This document shows positions 16,217 to 26,928 of a DNA stretch of 64,000 nt, in pieces (position 1 is the first letter of the stretch; each line of letters opens with the position of its first letter). The stretch is taken from contig CAZSZO010000001.1 of the NCBI GenBank assembly GCA_964611125.1, positions 124,001 to 188,000 on the forward strand. Direction: 5' to 3'. Position numbers and translations under genes: made by a program. The stretch is from JAEUIX01 sp964611125 (GTDB taxonomy: Bacteria; Planctomycetota; Phycisphaerae; Phycisphaerales; UBA1924). The notes beneath the pieces are model-generated. The model ran no database searches, was not told the DNA's origin, and was given only the letters and a program-made list of their open reading frames with translations.

Positions 16217-16681
16217 ATGCTCAGTCAAGCGGTGGGGTACGCCATCACGGCCATGGGGCACATCGCAGCCGCTGGCGGAACGCCCGTGCTGGTGAAGGAA
16301 ATCGCCGAGGCGGCCGACATCCCGGCGCCCTACCTCGCCAAGATCATCAACGCCCTTGCCCGCCGCGGGCTGGTCAACACCCAGCGCGGAGTCGGCGGCG
16401 GCGTCACCCTCGCCCACCCGGCGGTGCAGATCTCCATGCACGATGTCGCCACCGCCCTGGACGACCCGATCGTCAAGCCCACCTGCATGCTGGGCACGGC
16501 GGAGTGCTCCGACGACCGCGCCTGCCCCGCCCATAAGTTCTGGTCGCCGCACCGCGAAAAGGTCATGGAGTTCCTGCGCTCCACATCAGTGGCCGACATC
16601 GCCGCGTTCGAATCTCGTAGACGCTGGAAGGCCGCCCGGGCGGAGGTGACCGTCTCAGCGCCCAAAAAGAAGACCACCTAG
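16217..16681 (+). CDS. Rrf2-family transcriptional regulator with cluster-type cysteines
   Basis: 154 residues from ATG 16217, with TGGAG 7 nt upstream. N-terminal winged helix (AVGYAITAMGHIAA... EIAEAADIPAPYLAKIINAL, wing RGVGGGVTLA) is standard Rrf2. Residues ~93-110 contain three cysteines in CMLGTAECSDDRACPAH, the spacing used by IscR/NsrR/RsrR-type proteins to hold an iron-sulfur cluster, so it likely senses redox, NO or iron. It is divergent from the cbb3 operon, which makes that operon and its own gene likely targets; this is inference from position. Confidence 0.87.
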   Translation: MLSQAVGYAITAMGHIAAAGGTPVLVKEIAEAADIPAPYLAKIINALARRGLVNTQRGVGGGVTLAHPAVQISMHDVATALDDPIVKPTCMLGTAECSDDRACPAHKFWSPHREKVMEFLRSTSVADIAAFESRRRWKAARAEVTVSAPKKKTT

Positions 16682-16720
16682 CGGCGCTCTCCACCCGGGT
16701 CCGCAACGCCGGCGGACCGC

Positions 16721-17851
16721 TCACCCGCCGATGGCGGACATCGTCCGCTCCGGCTGCACAAAGGCGCTGGAGCTGATCCCGTGACCGGCCTGCTTGGTCC
16801 AGGTCACATCCTGCAGGAACTCAGCGATCTGCTCGTCCGACGCGGCGTTCCCGCCCCCACTTCCCCCGCCCCCCCTCAGCAGCGGCCGGATGTCCCACTC
16901 CTGCCGGCTGAATAAGCACGGCCGGACCTTGCCGTCGGCCGTGATCCGCAATCGGCTGCACGCGCCGCAGAAGGGTCGGCTGACGGGCGCGATGAAGCCC
17001 ACCCCGCCCGCCCGCGCGGCACGACCGACCAAATCCCCCACAAAGGCAAAATCCTCTGAAGTGCTCGATTCGCCTGCCCGCCCGCGCGGCGTCAGGGGAT
17101 AGACCCGCTGGATGGCACTGAGCATCTCGGCCGCCGTGACCACGCTGTCGGGTCTCCAATCGCGACCGGCGTCAAGCGGCATGAACTCGATGAATCGCAC
17201 CTCGACGCCAAGCTCCCGGGCGAGCCCCGCGAGCGGAACGACCTGGTCGTCGTTTACCCCGCGGATCACCACCGCATTCAGGCGGATCGGGTCCAGCCCG
17301 GCGCGTTGCGCCGCGCGGACGTTGTCGAGCACGCGCGCGAGGGGGGTGCTCGATCGCGTGATCTGCGCAAATCGAGCAGGATCCACGCAATCAATGCTCA
17401 CGGTCAATCGGCGCAGCCCCGCGGCCCGCCACCGGCTGGGCCAGTTCTCGCCCGCCGGGCCCCATGAGGCGTTGGTGGTCATCGCCAAATCGGTGATGGG
17501 CAACCGGGCGATTCGCTCAATGATCTCGATGAGCCGCGGGTGGAGGGTCGGTTCACCGCCTGTGAGGCGGATTTTCTCAACCCCCAGGGATGTCGCGACG
17601 CGCGCCAGGCGAACGATTTCGTCCGGCGAGAGCAACTCGCGCTGATCAAGAAACGTGCTTTCCGGCTCCAGACAGTAGAGGCACCGGAAATTGCACCGAT
17701 CGGTCAGGCTGATGCGCAGATCCCGGATGGTTCGCCCGTGCGAATCGATCATGCGACCGGCATGGCGGTTGATCGCCCGCGGCAAGGCCGGCCCAGCCGG
17801 AGGGGCCGCGGGCTTGGCGCGATCATCAAGAACGAGGAGGGAGAGCCCCAT
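16721..17851 (-). CDS. moaA: GTP 3',8-cyclase MoaA
   Basis: Radical-SAM enzyme that makes the first intermediate of molybdenum cofactor. 376 residues: CNFRCLYC (C53, C57, C60) binds the SAM cluster, LTGGEPTLHP follows, and the second cluster is held by CGACSRLRITADGKVRPC near residues 296-313. The C-terminus ends in Gly-Gly (SAIGG), as required in MoaA. A Gly-rich insertion (RGGGGSGGGN) lies near residue 335. ATG at 17752 (residue 34) is an alternative start just before the conserved region. It is divergent from a molybdenum hydroxylase operon, which fits its role. Confidence 0.93.
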   Translation of the reverse strand: MGLSLLVLDDRAKPAAPPAGPALPRAINRHAGRMIDSHGRTIRDLRISLTDRCNFRCLYCLEPESTFLDQRELLSPDEIVRLARVATSLGVEKIRLTGGEPTLHPRLIEIIERIARLPITDLAMTTNASWGPAGENWPSRWRAAGLRRLTVSIDCVDPARFAQITRSSTPLARVLDNVRAAQRAGLDPIRLNAVVIRGVNDDQVVPLAGLARELGVEVRFIEFMPLDAGRDWRPDSVVTAAEMLSAIQRVYPLTPRGRAGESSTSEDFAFVGDLVGRAARAGGVGFIAPVSRPFCGACSRLRITADGKVRPCLFSRQEWDIRPLLRGGGGSGGGNAASDEQIAEFLQDVTWTKQAGHGISSSAFVQPERTMSAIGG

Positions 17852-18014
17852 GGGCGGAGTCGAGTGTATCAGGGCTCGCCCGGCCGCGGCGCCGTGGAAA
17901 ATCGGGTTGATGTCGCGAAAAGAGCGCGCGCCGCGGAGCGCGGGGCCGCCTGCGGGGGCAACGCAACCGGCCCCCTTCCGTTATACTCGCGTCGAACCCG
18001 TGAGGAGCACGTAT

Positions 18015-18695
18015 ATGGGCGGATCACCAAAGCCACCTCCGATGCACCCCCACCAGAGCACCGAGGGCGACGGCGCCGCCAACGGGTCTGGTGTCTCGCG
18101 CCGGTCATTCCTGCAAACCCTTGGCGTCTCCGCCGCGGCGAGCTCGCTCTCGGTGGGCGTGCGGGATGCCCTCGCGAAGGAGGCCCCGGCGGACGGGCCC
18201 GAGATGTTCGGCCCCGGGCCCAAACGGGTGGTGCTGACGGTGAACGCCAAGGAAATGCCGGTGACGATCGAGCCGTCAACCACCTTGCTCGACGCTCTGC
18301 GCATGGGCTTGGGCCTCACAGGCAGCAAGGAGATCTGCGATCGCGGCTCCTGCGGCGGGTGCTCGGTGATCATCGATGGGCGGCTGCATGTGTCCTGCAT
18401 GATGCTGGCGACCGACGCCGTGGGCGCCAAGGTGCAGACGATCGAAGGGCTCTCCGACGGGGAATCGCTGCACCCGATCCAGGAGGCGTTCGTCAAGCAC
18501 GACGCGCTCCAGTGCGGCTTCTGCACTCCCGGGCTGGTCATGGCCTGCAAGTCGCTGCTGGACGCCACGCCGAAGCCCTCGCTGAGCCAGATCAAGAAGG
18601 GGCTTGCTGGCAACATCTGCCGCTGCGGCACCTACACCAATATCTTCAACGCCTGCCTGGAAGTCTCCGGACAACCGGTGCTGAAGGACGCCTGA
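18015..18695 (+). CDS. Tat-exported 2Fe-2S subunit of a xanthine dehydrogenase-family enzyme
   Basis: 226 residues from ATG 18015 with GAGGAG 7 nt upstream; TATACT at 17982-17987 is a plausible -10 box. A twin-arginine signal SRRSFLQTLGVSAAASS (28-44) precedes the enzyme part. Plant-type 2Fe-2S site: C108, C113, C116, C128; second cluster: C167, C170, C202, C204 (CGFC...CRC). This is the electron-transfer subunit of a three-chain molybdenum hydroxylase. The Tat signal indicates periplasmic location, with the other two subunits probably carried along folded. Confidence 0.92.
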   Translation: MGGSPKPPPMHPHQSTEGDGAANGSGVSRRSFLQTLGVSAAASSLSVGVRDALAKEAPADGPEMFGPGPKRVVLTVNAKEMPVTIEPSTTLLDALRMGLGLTGSKEICDRGSCGGCSVIIDGRLHVSCMMLATDAVGAKVQTIEGLSDGESLHPIQEAFVKHDALQCGFCTPGLVMACKSLLDATPKPSLSQIKKGLAGNICRCGTYTNIFNACLEVSGQPVLKDA

Positions 18696-18801
18696 GCGGC
18701 GATTCCCGCCGTGCAGAGCCTGTTTTCAGGCGCCGCTGACCCGCCCACCCGCTCCCAGCCCCCCCGCCGCCCCGACCATCCGACTGCGTCCGCCTGCGAG
18801 G

Positions 18802-20907
18802 ATGACCCCGATGCCCCAGCCTCCTCAGACCAAGCTCAACGTCACGTCGATGCCCACCGACAACCGGCCCCGGAACATGGGCCGGTCGATGAACGACGAT
18901 ACTTCGCGCCTGGATGGCGTCGCGAAGGTCACCGGCCGCGCCAAGTACGGGCGGGACCGCTATCTGCCCAATTCGCTCTTCATCGGGTTCGTCCGCTGTC
19001 CGTGGGGGAGCGCCGAGCTGACGGCCTTCGATAAGGACGCGGCCCAGGCCGTCAAGGGCGTGGTCGAAGTCGAGGTGACCGGTAAGGAAGGCAAGTACCA
19101 CGGGCAGCGCGTCGGTCACATCGCGGCCGAGTCGCCCGCCGCCCTGCAGCGGGCCCTCCGGGCGCTGGCGTGCAAGTGGAAGCGCCGCTCTGTGCAGACC
19201 CTGATCGCGGAGAGCCTGGGCGATATCGCCGCGCCCAGCGAGGATACCACCAAGCTGCTGGCCCAATGCGACCACGTGCTCGACGCCGTCTACTCCACCG
19301 TGGTGCAGACGCACTCTTCGCTCGAGACGCACGGCGCCTGCGTCGACCATCGGGGCGACGAGGCGACGGTGTACTCCAGCACCCAGGGCACCTTCGCGGC
19401 TCGCGACGGCCTGGATGACGCCATCGGCCTGCCTCGCAGCAAGTTCCGCGTGGTGTGCGAGTATGTCGGGGGCGGCTTCGGCTCCAAGCTCGCGGGAGCT
19501 GACAAGGAGGGTGTGCTCGCGGCGAAGATCGCCGCGAAGCACCGGCGGCCGGCCTATCTCTTTGAGAACCGCGAGGAGGAGCACCTCGACACCGGCAACC
19601 GGCCGTCGAGCCGGACGCAGGTGAAGATCGGCTTCGGCAATGACGGGGTCATCAAGGGCGGGCTCATCCAGACCTGGGGCGGCGTCGGCCAATCGCGCGG
19701 CGGCGGCGGCCTGAGCATCCCCGGCGGACGCTACGACCTGGGCGAGATCGCCCGCGCCAAGCACACCGATGTGCAGCTGAACGCCGGTCCCCCGCGCGCG
19801 TTCCGGGCGCCGGGCTGGCCGCAGGCGGCCTTTGCGGAAGAGCTAATGATCGACGAAGTGGCGACGATCGCCGGTGTCGACCCGCTGGCCCTGCGGATGA
19901 AGCTGTGCACCTTCGCCGACCGCAAGAAGATGATGGAGCTGGGCGGCGAGCTGATCGGCTGGGGCGCCCGCCGCAAGACGGGTTCCCAAACGGGCGTGAT
20001 CCGGCGCGGCTTCGGCCTGGGCTCCTGCGCCTGGGGCCGCTTCCCGTCGGAGTCGGAGGCGGAGGTCATCATCAACAGCGACGGCTCGGTCCTGTGCAAG
20101 ACGGGCTCGCAGGACATCGGCACCGGCCAGCGCACCGCGATGGCGATCGTCGCGGCGGAAGCCCTGAGCATTCCGCTGGCGTACGTGCAGGTGAGCATCG
20201 GCGATTCGACCAATCCCCCGGCGCCCGGTTCGGGCGGGTCGGTGACGTGCACCAACACCGCCCCGTCGATGACGAGCGCCGCCGAGGCGGCCAAGAAGAA
20301 ACTGCTGGAGCTGACGGCCAAGCTGACCGACGCGAAGGTCGAGGAGCTCAAGATCGCCGACGGGCAGGTGCTCCGCAACCACGAGCCGGTCATGACCTGG
20401 GCGCAGGCGTGCTCGCGGATCGGTCCTGACGCCATCACCGGGCGGGGCGAGTGGAAGGGGCGCGACAAGACCACCGGGCACTCAGAGGGCGTGCAGTTCG
20501 TCGACCTGCGGGTGGATACCGAGACCGGCATCGTCATGATCGACCGCATCATCGCCATCCAGGCGTGCGGCAAGATCGTCTGCCGCAAGACGGCCGAGAG
20601 CCAGGTGATCGGCGGGGTGATCCAGGGCCTCTCCTATGCCCTGTTTGAGGACCGCCTGCTCGATCGCAACACCGGGGCGATGGTGAACGCCAACATGGAG
20701 TGGTACAAAATCGCCGGGCCCGTTGAGATGCCGCTGATCGAGCCGATCCTGTGGGCCGACGCCGGGGCGGCGCCGGGTGTGCGGCCGCTGGGCGAGCCCC
20801 CCACCATTCCTACCAGCGGCGCGATCGCCTGCGCGGTCTTCAATGCCATCGGCAAGCCTGTGCGTCACCTGCCCCTCACCCCCGACAAGATCCTGGCCGC
20901 AGTCTGA
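18802..20907 (+). CDS. Molybdopterin-binding subunit of xanthine dehydrogenase-family enzyme
   Basis: 701 residues. N-terminal domain begins SRLDGVAKVTGRAKYGRD, the usual start of the aldehyde oxidase a/b-hammerhead. Moco domain motifs: VCEYVGGGFGSK, PPRAFRAPGWPQAAFAEELM, SQDIGTGQRTAMA and, near the C-terminus, GVRPLGEPPTIPTSGAI, in which the Glu of GEPP is the expected catalytic base. No signal peptide, so export would depend on the Tat-signalled partner. The substrate cannot be read from sequence; the family oxidises purines, aldehydes and heteroaromatics. It starts 106 bp after the Fe-S gene. Confidence 0.92.
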   Translation: MTPMPQPPQTKLNVTSMPTDNRPRNMGRSMNDDTSRLDGVAKVTGRAKYGRDRYLPNSLFIGFVRCPWGSAELTAFDKDAAQAVKGVVEVEVTGKEGKYHGQRVGHIAAESPAALQRALRALACKWKRRSVQTLIAESLGDIAAPSEDTTKLLAQCDHVLDAVYSTVVQTHSSLETHGACVDHRGDEATVYSSTQGTFAARDGLDDAIGLPRSKFRVVCEYVGGGFGSKLAGADKEGVLAAKIAAKHRRPAYLFENREEEHLDTGNRPSSRTQVKIGFGNDGVIKGGLIQTWGGVGQSRGGGGLSIPGGRYDLGEIARAKHTDVQLNAGPPRAFRAPGWPQAAFAEELMIDEVATIAGVDPLALRMKLCTFADRKKMMELGGELIGWGARRKTGSQTGVIRRGFGLGSCAWGRFPSESEAEVIINSDGSVLCKTGSQDIGTGQRTAMAIVAAEALSIPLAYVQVSIGDSTNPPAPGSGGSVTCTNTAPSMTSAAEAAKKKLLELTAKLTDAKVEELKIADGQVLRNHEPVMTWAQACSRIGPDAITGRGEWKGRDKTTGHSEGVQFVDLRVDTETGIVMIDRIIAIQACGKIVCRKTAESQVIGGVIQGLSYALFEDRLLDRNTGAMVNANMEWYKIAGPVEMPLIEPILWADAGAAPGVRPLGEPPTIPTSGAIACAVFNAIGKPVRHLPLTPDKILAAV

Positions 20908-20919
20908 AAGGGCGCCGAC

Positions 20920-21951
20920 ATGAACACCTTCGCCATCGCCACGCCCAAGGACTTCGCCGAGGCCGCCGCCCTCCTGGTCGACAAGCGCTTCAAGCTCCCC
21001 GTGCTCAAGGCCGGGGGGATGGACGTGGTCGACCACCTCAAGGAGGGGCTGATCAGCCCGGATCTGCTCATCAACATCAAGCGGGTCCGCTCTGGCGGCG
21101 CTGGCCCGGGTAGCGGCGTTCTGGTCGAATCGGCCGGGGGCCGCTCGACGATCCGGCTTGAGGCCGCGGCGGCGCTCGTCGATGTCGTCGAGTCATCCAA
21201 GCTGATGGAACTGGCCCCGGTGCTGGGTCAGTCGCTAAGCAACGCCGCGACGCCGCAGGTGCGCAACGTGGCGACGGTTGCGGGGAATCTGTTGCAGCGC
21301 CCGCGCTGCTGGTATTACCGCAATGACCAGTTCGACTGCCTCAAGAAGGGCGGATCGACCTGCTTCGCCGCCGAGGGCGAGAACGCCTATCACGCGATCT
21401 TCGGCGATGGGCCGTGCCACATCGTGCACCCGAGCAATCTGGCCCCGGCCCTGTGGGTGTGCGGCGGCGTGGTGCACCTCACGGGCGGCAGTCGGGCCTC
21501 GCTGCCGATCGGCGATCTGTATCACATGCCGGGCTCGGACGTGCGGACCGAGCACGTGCTGGCCCCCGGCGAGATCATCACGCACATCACCTGCGGACCG
21601 GCCCCAACCAGCGGTTTCTGGACGATCAAGGCCAAGGCGAGCTTCGACTGGCCCCTGGCCTTCGCCGCCGCGGCGCTGACGATCGATGGCGGGAAGATCC
21701 GCGCCGCCAAGGTGTGCGCCGGCGCGGCGGCGCCCACGCCCTGGCCGCTGCCCAAGGTCGGCGAGGCGCTGGTGGGTCTGGCCGTGGGCGACGAGGCGGG
21801 CATCGCCAAGGCCGCGGCCCTGTCGATCGAAGGCGCCAAGCCGATGACTGAGAACGCCTACAAGCTCAAGCTGCTGCCGGTCGCGGTCAAGCGGGCGGTG
21901 CTGCGGGCGACGGGCCGCAACCTCGAAGAGGAATTGGGGGTGATGGCGTGA
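20920..21951 (+). CDS. FAD-binding subunit of xanthine dehydrogenase-family enzyme
   Basis: 343 residues. FAD_binding_5 fold: KLPVLKAGGMDVVDHLKEG near the front, then NAATPQVRNVATVAGNLLQRPRCWYYR, in which TVAGNL and the PRC..R segment are typical of this class. FAFAAAAL... and the CO_deh_flav_C region follow. Starts 12 bp after the Moco subunit and overlaps the next small gene by 4 bp, so the operon is compact. Medium, FAD-carrying chain of the same enzyme. Confidence 0.9.
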   Translation: MNTFAIATPKDFAEAAALLVDKRFKLPVLKAGGMDVVDHLKEGLISPDLLINIKRVRSGGAGPGSGVLVESAGGRSTIRLEAAAALVDVVESSKLMELAPVLGQSLSNAATPQVRNVATVAGNLLQRPRCWYYRNDQFDCLKKGGSTCFAAEGENAYHAIFGDGPCHIVHPSNLAPALWVCGGVVHLTGGSRASLPIGDLYHMPGSDVRTEHVLAPGEIITHITCGPAPTSGFWTIKAKASFDWPLAFAAAALTIDGGKIRAAKVCAGAAAPTPWPLPKVGEALVGLAVGDEAGIAKAAALSIEGAKPMTENAYKLKLLPVAVKRAVLRATGRNLEEELGVMA

Positions 21952-22169
21952 GCGACGAATTCCGCACCGTGAACCTGCAGCCGGCCTGCCGCCACCTCCG
22001 CCACAAGCTCATGTACGTCGACATGCGGCAGACCACGCCCGGCCTGGTTGATGACTCCTCCGACACGCGGATCTTCTTCTGCACCAAAACGCAAGACCAG
22101 TTCGGGCCTGACAACGAGCCGGTGAGCCCCAAGGACTGCGGCAAGAGCCGCTCCTGCCACTGTGAGTGA
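21948..22169 (+). CDS. Small Cys/His-rich protein at the end of the molybdenum hydroxylase operon
   Basis: 73 residues from a GTG that overlaps the stop of the FAD subunit (GTGA). It has no membrane segment. Cysteines occur in PACRHLRHK, FFCTKTQ, PKDCGK and SCHC at the very C-terminus. This looks like a small metal-binding or conserved orphan protein. I do not recognise a family. Its coupling to the enzyme genes suggests a role in assembly or electron transfer, which is inference only. Confidence 0.72.
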   Translation: MSDEFRTVNLQPACRHLRHKLMYVDMRQTTPGLVDDSSDTRIFFCTKTQDQFGPDNEPVSPKDCGKSRSCHCE

Positions 22170-22220
22170 GCGCCGGGCGCCGGGACCTGCGCGCGGCTTC
22201 GCCCGCCCGTGCTCTTGCTC

Positions 22221-23938
22221 TCACGGCTGGTCTTCAGTCACGTTGAATGCGGTGAAGGCCCAGACGCACGCCCGCAGCAAGCCCGCCGCGGCGCCGCCGG
22301 CCATGATCGCCGTCACGATGACAACCAGCCACCAGGGCGCATTGAGCCACGCGGGCAGCAGGATCGCCACGCTGGCGATGGGCGCCGCGATGACCACGAG
22401 CAGGCCGATCTTGGCGATCGTCGTGACGACCAGCCGGCCCATCAGGGCGGGATCGATCCCGTTCTGCATGGCTGATCGCCATTCCCTCACCGGGGCGACG
22501 AGGAAGATCGTGTTCTCAACCGCGAGCATGATCAGGCCCACCAGCAGGCCGGCGGGCAGGGCGCCCAGCCCCCAGAGCGCCAGCTCGGGGTCAAGGCGGC
22601 CGAGGATGTACCCGATCAGCAGGGTCGCCTGCGCGCCGAGCACCAGCAGCAGCGGGACCAGCATCTGGCCGACGACGATCGCCCAGGGGCTCAGCGGCAG
22701 GGCCTTGAGCGTGGGCAGGTGATCGAGGTCGGCGCGAAAGTCGCACTTAAGCAGCATCGGCAAGAGCAGCGGGGGCCAGAGCGAGAGGGAGAGCAGCACG
22801 CCGACCGGAGCGCCCGGCGACGTTCCCTCGACTTGGAGGCGGGCGAACCAGAACGCCCCGCCAACGAAGAGGAGCGGCGCCGCGAAGAGCAGGACCGCCC
22901 CGGTGCGGTAGAGCTTGACGGCCTGCCGCCAAGCGATGGGCCCGACCCCAGACAGGCGAGGGGGCATGAACACCCGGCGGCGGGCCAGGCGCGACGCCGC
23001 AGCGCCGGTGGGGGTCGCAATGCCGCGGCTCATGGCCTCGAGCCGGGCGGCCCGCTTCTGGCTGGCGACAACGAGGGCCTCCACCTCACCCCGGTCGAGC
23101 AGAAGGAACGCCACAAAGAGGCCGGCGATGATCGCCAGCGACACGACCGACCACGCCAGGCAGGCCCATGCCGAGGGAACGACCATCGCTTCGACAAAGG
23201 GCGCGACGGGCAGGAAGAGCGCCTCGGCCGCGGGGGTTGCGCGCAGGGCCCTGCCCCAGGCCGCCCAGGCGTCGAGCCCCTCCTGGCCAACGGGCGGCCG
23301 GGGAGCGGTCAGGACGGCTGCGGCCAGCGCGATGACCAGGGGCGCGACGATCGCCAGCAGGCCGATGCGGCCAAGCGTGCGGGCCCGGGCGATGAGCGTC
23401 CCGAGAAGGGCGGTGAAGACGTTCAGGAAGAGGCCGAGCAGGGTGAAGCCGAGGGCCCGCTGGGGATAGGACGCGCCGATCCGCAGGAAGATCGCGATCC
23501 ACAGCCCGCCCAGCACCATGAGCGGAACCTGGTACGCGAACTGATAGATCAGGAGCTGCCGGCGCGTGACCGGGCCGGGGAGGACCAGGTCGAGCTCGGC
23601 AGGCTCGAAGCTGGCCCGCGCAGAGAGCTCGCGGGCGGCCGTCTGGCCGATGACCATCCACAGCATGGCCAGCGGCGCCCAGAGCCTTACCGCCTCGGCG
23701 GAGATGCCCTGGCCGGCCACGAAGAACTGCGGCAGCATGTAGAGCGCCACGACCACCAGCCCGACGATCGAGAACGCCCGCTTCTTCCCGCCGCTGAAGA
23801 TCAGCCGGCGCAGACGCGACTTGTAGCGCAGGCGAATCAGCCGGCGCAGCCCGGCGGGGAGCAGGGAGCGATCCGGCTCGTTCGATGCTGGCGGCGGCGC
23901 GGCGGGCTGAACAGGCGCTGCGTCAGAGAGAGTGGCGC

Positions 23939-23942
<4 letters not shown>
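22221..23942 (-). CDS. ABC exporter membrane subunit
   Basis: 573 residues with many hydrophobic helices in two blocks separated by a charged stretch (about 285-325, QKRAARLEAMSRG). It resembles the putative ABC exporter family found beside a single ATPase in Gram-positive and planctomycete genomes; the N-terminal half has VLPGPVTRRQLLIYQF and the C-terminal half KALPLSPWAIVVGQML, the two halves echoing each other. It follows the ATPase gene with a 4-bp overlap, so they form one transporter. Substrate unknown. Confidence 0.82.
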
Positions 23943-24757
<815 letters not shown>

Positions 24758-24911
24758 GTGAGTGTATCGGCGCGGCGGCGGCGCCCGCAGCGGCGGGCCG
24801 CCGGGGCGCGTGCCGGAAGTGTTTGCAGCCTACCCTTGGCTCCTTACGCACTCGGGCGGGGGGTCGCGGGCTCGCGTTGAGCCGGGCGGCCCTGGTCCCC
24901 GGAGCCTGTCC

Positions 24912-26291
24912 ATGTCGAACGCCGCTGTTGAACGTCCGAACAAGGTTGATATCACGTCGCTCGGGCCCACCCGCCGCAAGATCCGCATCGAGGTTCCTGC
25001 CGAGACGGTGTCCGAGACGCTGGGCACATCGCTCGAGACGCTGCTGGTTGAGGCGGACATCCCCGGCTTCCGCAAGGGCCGGGCGCCCAAGCGGCTGGTT
25101 GAGAAGCGCTTCGGCGGCGTCATGAAGAAGCAGGCCAAGGACCAGCTGGTGGCGTCGGCCTACGGCAAGGCGATCGAGGACGCGAAGCTGCGCGTCGTCG
25201 GCGACCCCGCGAGCGAGACGCTGGCGAAGGTCGAGGTCGAGGAAGGCAAGGCCCTGATCTTCGAGGTGGAGGTCGAGGTCGTGCCGGAGTTCGAACTGCC
25301 CGCGCTCGAGGGCGTGGCCGTCAAGAAGCCGATCATCCCCGTGACCGACGAGATGGTCGGCAAGGAGATGGAGAAGCTGTGCATTCAGGAAGGTTCGCTC
25401 GAGGAGCGGCCGGCCCCCGAGCCGGGCGACTATCTCACGGGCCACGCCAAGATGACCGGCGGCCCCGAGAACAAGACGTTCTTTGAGTCTGACGGCATCG
25501 TGGTGCAGATCCCCACGACGGACAAGAACGGCAAGGGCATGATCGTGGGCCTGGTCGTTGAGGACCTGGCCGACCAGCTGGGCCTGCCCAAGAGCGGCGA
25601 GACGGTCACGATCAAGACCAAGGGCCCCGAGAACCACGAGCGCGAGGAGCTGCGCGGGCTCGACCTCACGATCACCTACGCCCCCGCCCGGTGCGATCGC
25701 ATCCTCCCCGCCGACCCCGCCGACCTGGCGGTGCGCTTCGGCTTCGAGGGTGAGAGCGGCCTGCGCGACGCCATGAAGCAGCGGCTCCAGCAGCGGGTGC
25801 TGGTCGATCAGCAGTCGGTCATGCGTCAGCAGATCGCCCGCCACCTCATCGAGAACACCAAGATGGACCTGCCCCAGCGGATGACCGCCCAGCAGGCCCA
25901 GCGCAACTTCGAGCGGCGCCGGCTGGAGCTCATGTACCGCGGCGTCGACCCGATGAAGATCGAAGAGAACATCGCCGAGCTGCGGAACCAGTCGGCCGCG
26001 ACCGCTGCGGGCGATCTGAAGATCTTCTTCATCCTCGACAAGGCCGGCGAGGAGCTGGGCGTCAAGGTGAGCGAGCAGGAGATCAACGGGCGGATCGCGC
26101 AGATCGCGATGGAGCGGAACGACCGGCCCGAGCGGCTGCGTCAGCAGCTCATCCAGAGCAACCAGATCAGCGGGATCTTCCTGCAGATCCGCGAGCACAA
26201 GACCATGGACGCCATCCTGGCCAAGGCCGCGGTGACGGAGCTGCCGGTCGAGGAATTCAACAAGCAGATGGGCGCCGGCGCGCAGGCCTGA
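24912..26291 (+). CDS. tig: Trigger factor-like chaperone
   Basis: 459 residues from ATG 24912. Ribosome-binding N-domain includes the signature GFRKGRAPKRLVEKRFG (trigger-factor GFRxGKxP). A PPIase-like middle part (about 160-260, GDYLTGHAKMTGG...) is divergent, and a long helical C-domain follows. It helps nascent chains fold at the ribosome exit. Upstream extension back to 24762 is in frame but lacks family similarity. Stands alone, with a strong terminator 50 bp after the stop. Confidence 0.9.
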   Translation: MSNAAVERPNKVDITSLGPTRRKIRIEVPAETVSETLGTSLETLLVEADIPGFRKGRAPKRLVEKRFGGVMKKQAKDQLVASAYGKAIEDAKLRVVGDPASETLAKVEVEEGKALIFEVEVEVVPEFELPALEGVAVKKPIIPVTDEMVGKEMEKLCIQEGSLEERPAPEPGDYLTGHAKMTGGPENKTFFESDGIVVQIPTTDKNGKGMIVGLVVEDLADQLGLPKSGETVTIKTKGPENHEREELRGLDLTITYAPARCDRILPADPADLAVRFGFEGESGLRDAMKQRLQQRVLVDQQSVMRQQIARHLIENTKMDLPQRMTAQQAQRNFERRRLELMYRGVDPMKIEENIAELRNQSAATAAGDLKIFFILDKAGEELGVKVSEQEINGRIAQIAMERNDRPERLRQQLIQSNQISGIFLQIREHKTMDAILAKAAVTELPVEEFNKQMGAGAQA

Positions 26292-26342
26292 GGCCGCCAT
26301 CGGCGGACCTCGCTCCCGCGATGGGTCATGCGAAATGAACAG

Positions 26343-26373
26343 ACGGAGGCCCGCTCAGCGGGCCTCCGTTTTT
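26343..26373 (+). terminator. Intrinsic terminator after tig
   Basis: ACGGAGGCCCGCT / AGCGGGCCTCCGT form a 13-bp stem closing on a minimal loop, followed by TTTTT. Its core GCCCGCTCAGCGGGC is the same 15-mer as the array at 1809-1901. Confidence 0.93.
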
Positions 26374-26434
26374 CGTTGGACGATGGGCGTTGGTCGATTG
26401 TCCTCGGCGGGCCCAGCGCGCCAGCGTCCGGTGA

Positions 26435-26839
26435 TCAGGCCTGGCGGTCGTCGTCCTCGCCGCCGCCGTGAGCGTCGGCGTACTCGTCGGCGGGCAGGCA
26501 GCCCCCGTCGAGTCGCGGCTGGTGGATGGCCCCGCAGGCTGGGCAGAGCAGTCCGATGGCGTTCTTGGGCTGGTCGGCGAGGTCGCGCCCGCAGCCGTAG
26601 CAGACGGTGCTGGTGAGCTTCGAGGCGACTCGATTGATCGACACCGCCGCGGCCACCACCGCTGCGCCGACCACCGGAATCCAGGCGCCGGTCATGACGA
26701 CGGTGGCGACGGTGGCGAAGGTGATTCCAACGACCCAGGCCAGGGCCCGCCAGCGGATGGCGCTGATCCAGAGTTGACCAGTGTCAACGACATGGACCAA
26801 AGCGTCTTGGGCGAGTTTGTGGGCGGTCCGGCGGCTCAA
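26435..26839 (-). CDS. Membrane protein with zinc-ribbon
   Basis: 134 residues: an amphipathic N-terminus, two close hydrophobic helices (ALAWVVGITFATVATVVM and WIPVVGAAVVAAAVSI), then a CYGCGRDL...LLCPACGAIH zinc-ribbon (C-x2-C, 17 residues, C-x2-C). C-terminus Asp/Glu/Gly-rich. No named family. Lies downstream of another zinc-ribbon membrane protein on the same strand with 89 bp between, so they may act together. Confidence 0.72.
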   Translation of the reverse strand: MSRRTAHKLAQDALVHVVDTGQLWISAIRWRALAWVVGITFATVATVVMTGAWIPVVGAAVVAAAVSINRVASKLTSTVCYGCGRDLADQPKNAIGLLCPACGAIHQPRLDGGCLPADEYADAHGGGEDDDRQA

Positions 26840-26928
26840 GCTGGGATCCTCGATGGGCGCGTGCGGTGCGGGGGCGGCGGGGACGGGGGGGGCGGCGGGG
26901 AGTGCGGGCGCGAGGTGAATCCGGGCGA

